A DNA stretch of 64,000 nucleotides, taken from assembly GCA_030374765.1 (NCBI GenBank), contig JARGXX010000068.1, positions 868,001-932,000 of the forward strand, given 5' to 3'. The notes under the pieces are model-generated. The model saw only the letters and a program-made list of their open reading frames with translations. It did no database searches and had not been told where the DNA came from. Both the position numbers and the translations under genes were made by a program. Positions within the stretch are counted from its first letter, which is position 1. Each line of letters opens with the position of its first letter. The stretch comes from Agarophyton chilense. Its lineage: Eukaryota > Rhodophyta > Florideophyceae > Gracilariales > Gracilariaceae. Positions 62,317 to 64,000 of the stretch are shown here, piece by piece.

Positions 62317-64000
62317 GCTCGCCAGCGGAATTGCAAATGCTAAGAAACTGGTGAACGCAAGGCGCCAAAAGCCACGATTCAAACGTTTCTCGTTTAGAAT
62401 AATAATTTGTGCAAGACAGAGACGAGATGTATAGTGCTACACGCAGAGCAGAGAGCTGAAGCTTCTTAAATAAAAGAAGTTCCCCGGTGTGTGGCACGTG
62501 GAACCACATGTGCCTTCTTTACCGTGAATATCTTTTAACTAGAGAGGTACATGGAGTCTTGTGTATCGTACATAGTCTTAGTCCTCTTTCTCCGAAAGAC
62601 CAAGAACTTTCGTTTGCGACACCTAGTCAGTTGCGTTAGTGACAAAGTTTTTGTCCCTCACTCCGAGGCGGCATTGCTTGGCGTCAAACTTGTAGGTATG
62701 AGACAGCAGAAGTCGACATGCCCTACCGTCTTCTTCATGCTCACGCCACGTTCGAGTCCTATGTTTCTTGTTAGCAAAACAAAGCAAATGGATGACAGAT
62801 TCTATCGTGATCCACAAAGAACGGGGTAGTGTCCTTTCGGCTCTCCAAGCCACTCCTTTCCCTAACAACTGTTCTTTTCCAGAGGCAACAGACCTTTCTC
62901 CTACTCCTTGCTGACAGGACGTGCTAGATGGGACAGCAACATTCTAAAACCGAATAGGCATTGTCCATTGAAATTGAGGATTGTTCGTTCTCATCCCCTC
63001 ACATTGCCAGTCCAAATTCACACACCGTTCATGCTAACCAACGATTGTAACAAACATGCGCTTTTCTGCTCGTAGCACGGGCCTCGTATTGTACATCCCG
63101 GGGTACATTCGTAGGACAAGAACATGCTGAATCCCCGAATCCCAAAGCGTTCAGCGGAACAGTATTACAGCCACCAAACTTCCCACAGCAACCCTTCGTA
63201 TCCATCCAGATGAACTCTAGTGCAGAGACAGCACAACAGGGCCATGCGATCTATTCGGCATTCTTCCAGGGCGGCAGTGCTTTCCCATTCTCAAGAGAAG
63301 TGGTTCATCGTAGTCTTCGCCGAGGGAGAATTCTTTCCCTGCCCACATCCCTAGTCATATGAAACACGGCAGAAGCTCTGCCGCAAAACCGTCGACCTGT
63401 GCCTTCATCTGCAACGGTCCATTCATCCGACAGTCTCAGCGACTACACTCTTTCGCAGACCATACAAGTACGGCAATATGAGTGCACTGCCCCCGAATAC
63501 CTTACTTCTCAGAGCTTTCGCCCAGGGTCTACCAGAGGGAGACGCCCATCTTCACGCCTTATCCAAGGCCTGGGTCTATCTATCTGGGCTCTGGCACGCG
63601 CCGTGGGAGACGCGCACCGAGAGTGCGACAATGCAAGTGTACTGGAGGCAGCACCCCACCTCGCTGAGCGGAACTCAGGGCCTACCAGAGGGAGAACGAC
63701 CATCTTCACGCCTTATCCAAGGCCTGGCACGTCTATCTGGGCTTGATGGTTGCTGCAGGAGGTTGTAGAAGAACTGAAGACGATGGATGAACCTGGCGTT
63801 GAAATGAGTAGTGTCGAAACAAACGAAAAGCAGGAGGTTTGCTATTCGGATAATACCAGTACGCAGCTTTGTTGATGCGCTAAACACCGCGTGGCAGTCG
63901 AGAACCAGCTCCTGTTCTCGTATCTAACGTCAAACAGGTGCTGGTTGCGCTGGTTGAGTAGGCGAGGGCTGTTGCGGTCTGGTGGGAACGAGGAGCAGTG
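62317..64000 (-). repeat. right arm of the large inverted repeat (continues past the window)
   Basis: Reverse complement of 46617-48299 with one 1-base indel and one substitution seen by eye. It starts after the divergence point near gctcgccag and reaches the last base of the window, so its outer end is unknown. Confidence 0.93.

Noticed and set aside
46617-64000. The inverted arms as terminal repeats of one giant transposon containing SPB1
   Set aside because: The cargo is a housekeeping gene plus separately dated elements. No transposase or replication gene belongs to the arms, and no target duplication can be tested because the right end is outside the window.

Overview
This window reads as nuclear DNA of a compact, intron-poor, photosynthetic eukaryote. 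A florideophyte red alga of the Chondrus type is my best guess, by inference. The evidence is that most genes are single open exons, and the three introns I can place are 69, 84 and 92 bases long with GTAAGT donors. A plastid-style chlorophyll-dephytylase-like hydrolase sits beside ordinary eukaryotic housekeeping genes (PEX3, an ESCRT-I TSG101/Vps23, SPB1, a GCFC-family protein, inorganic pyrophosphatase). Several other proteins have unusual architectures.

Layout. (1) 1-15,331 is a retrotransposon block with three decayed Ty3/gypsy-type LTR elements, all on the minus strand and sharing one primer-binding motif. Copy A runs off the left edge, copy B is gag only, and copy C (6,128-15,326) is complete with two LTRs and a 5-bp target duplication. 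Copy C also carries a decayed open frame on the opposite strand. (2) 16.6-45.7 kb is the gene-rich part: PEX3, a kelch-cytochrome b561 protein, a claudin-like four-TM protein, a dephytylase-like hydrolase, TSG101/Vps23 (2 exons), a glyoxalase-like VOC protein, an EEP-family phosphodiesterase, a small ATP-synthase-f-like protein, a polytopic class-3 lipase, an unknown basic protein, a spondin-domain membrane protein, a kelch-Hint secreted protein (3 exons), a GCFC protein and a pyrophosphatase. Many neighbours are convergent with 150-350 bases between stop codons. (3) 46.6-64.0 kb is bounded by two near-identical arms of about 1.68 kb in opposite orientation. Between them lie a full-length LINE (with an 11-bp target duplication) that was later split by a Mutator-like DNA transposon, a decayed frame, and the rRNA methyltransferase gene SPB1.

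The most notable discovery is the Mutator-like element at 52,541-57,185. It has about 264-bp terminal inverted repeats and a 9-bp target duplication (8 of 9 identical). It encodes a broken MULE transposase with a SWIM zinc finger. It also carries, on the other strand, a decayed 3' half of a sterol 14-alpha-demethylase (CYP51) gene, which is the hallmark of host-gene capture. The element landed inside the endonuclease domain of the LINE, so the order of events can be read directly. The large inverted arms around SPB1, the antisense frame of LTR element C and the kelch-Hint and kelch-b561 proteins are the other leads.

I saw no rRNA genes, tRNA genes or CRISPR arrays. All family names come from motif recognition by eye, not from searches.
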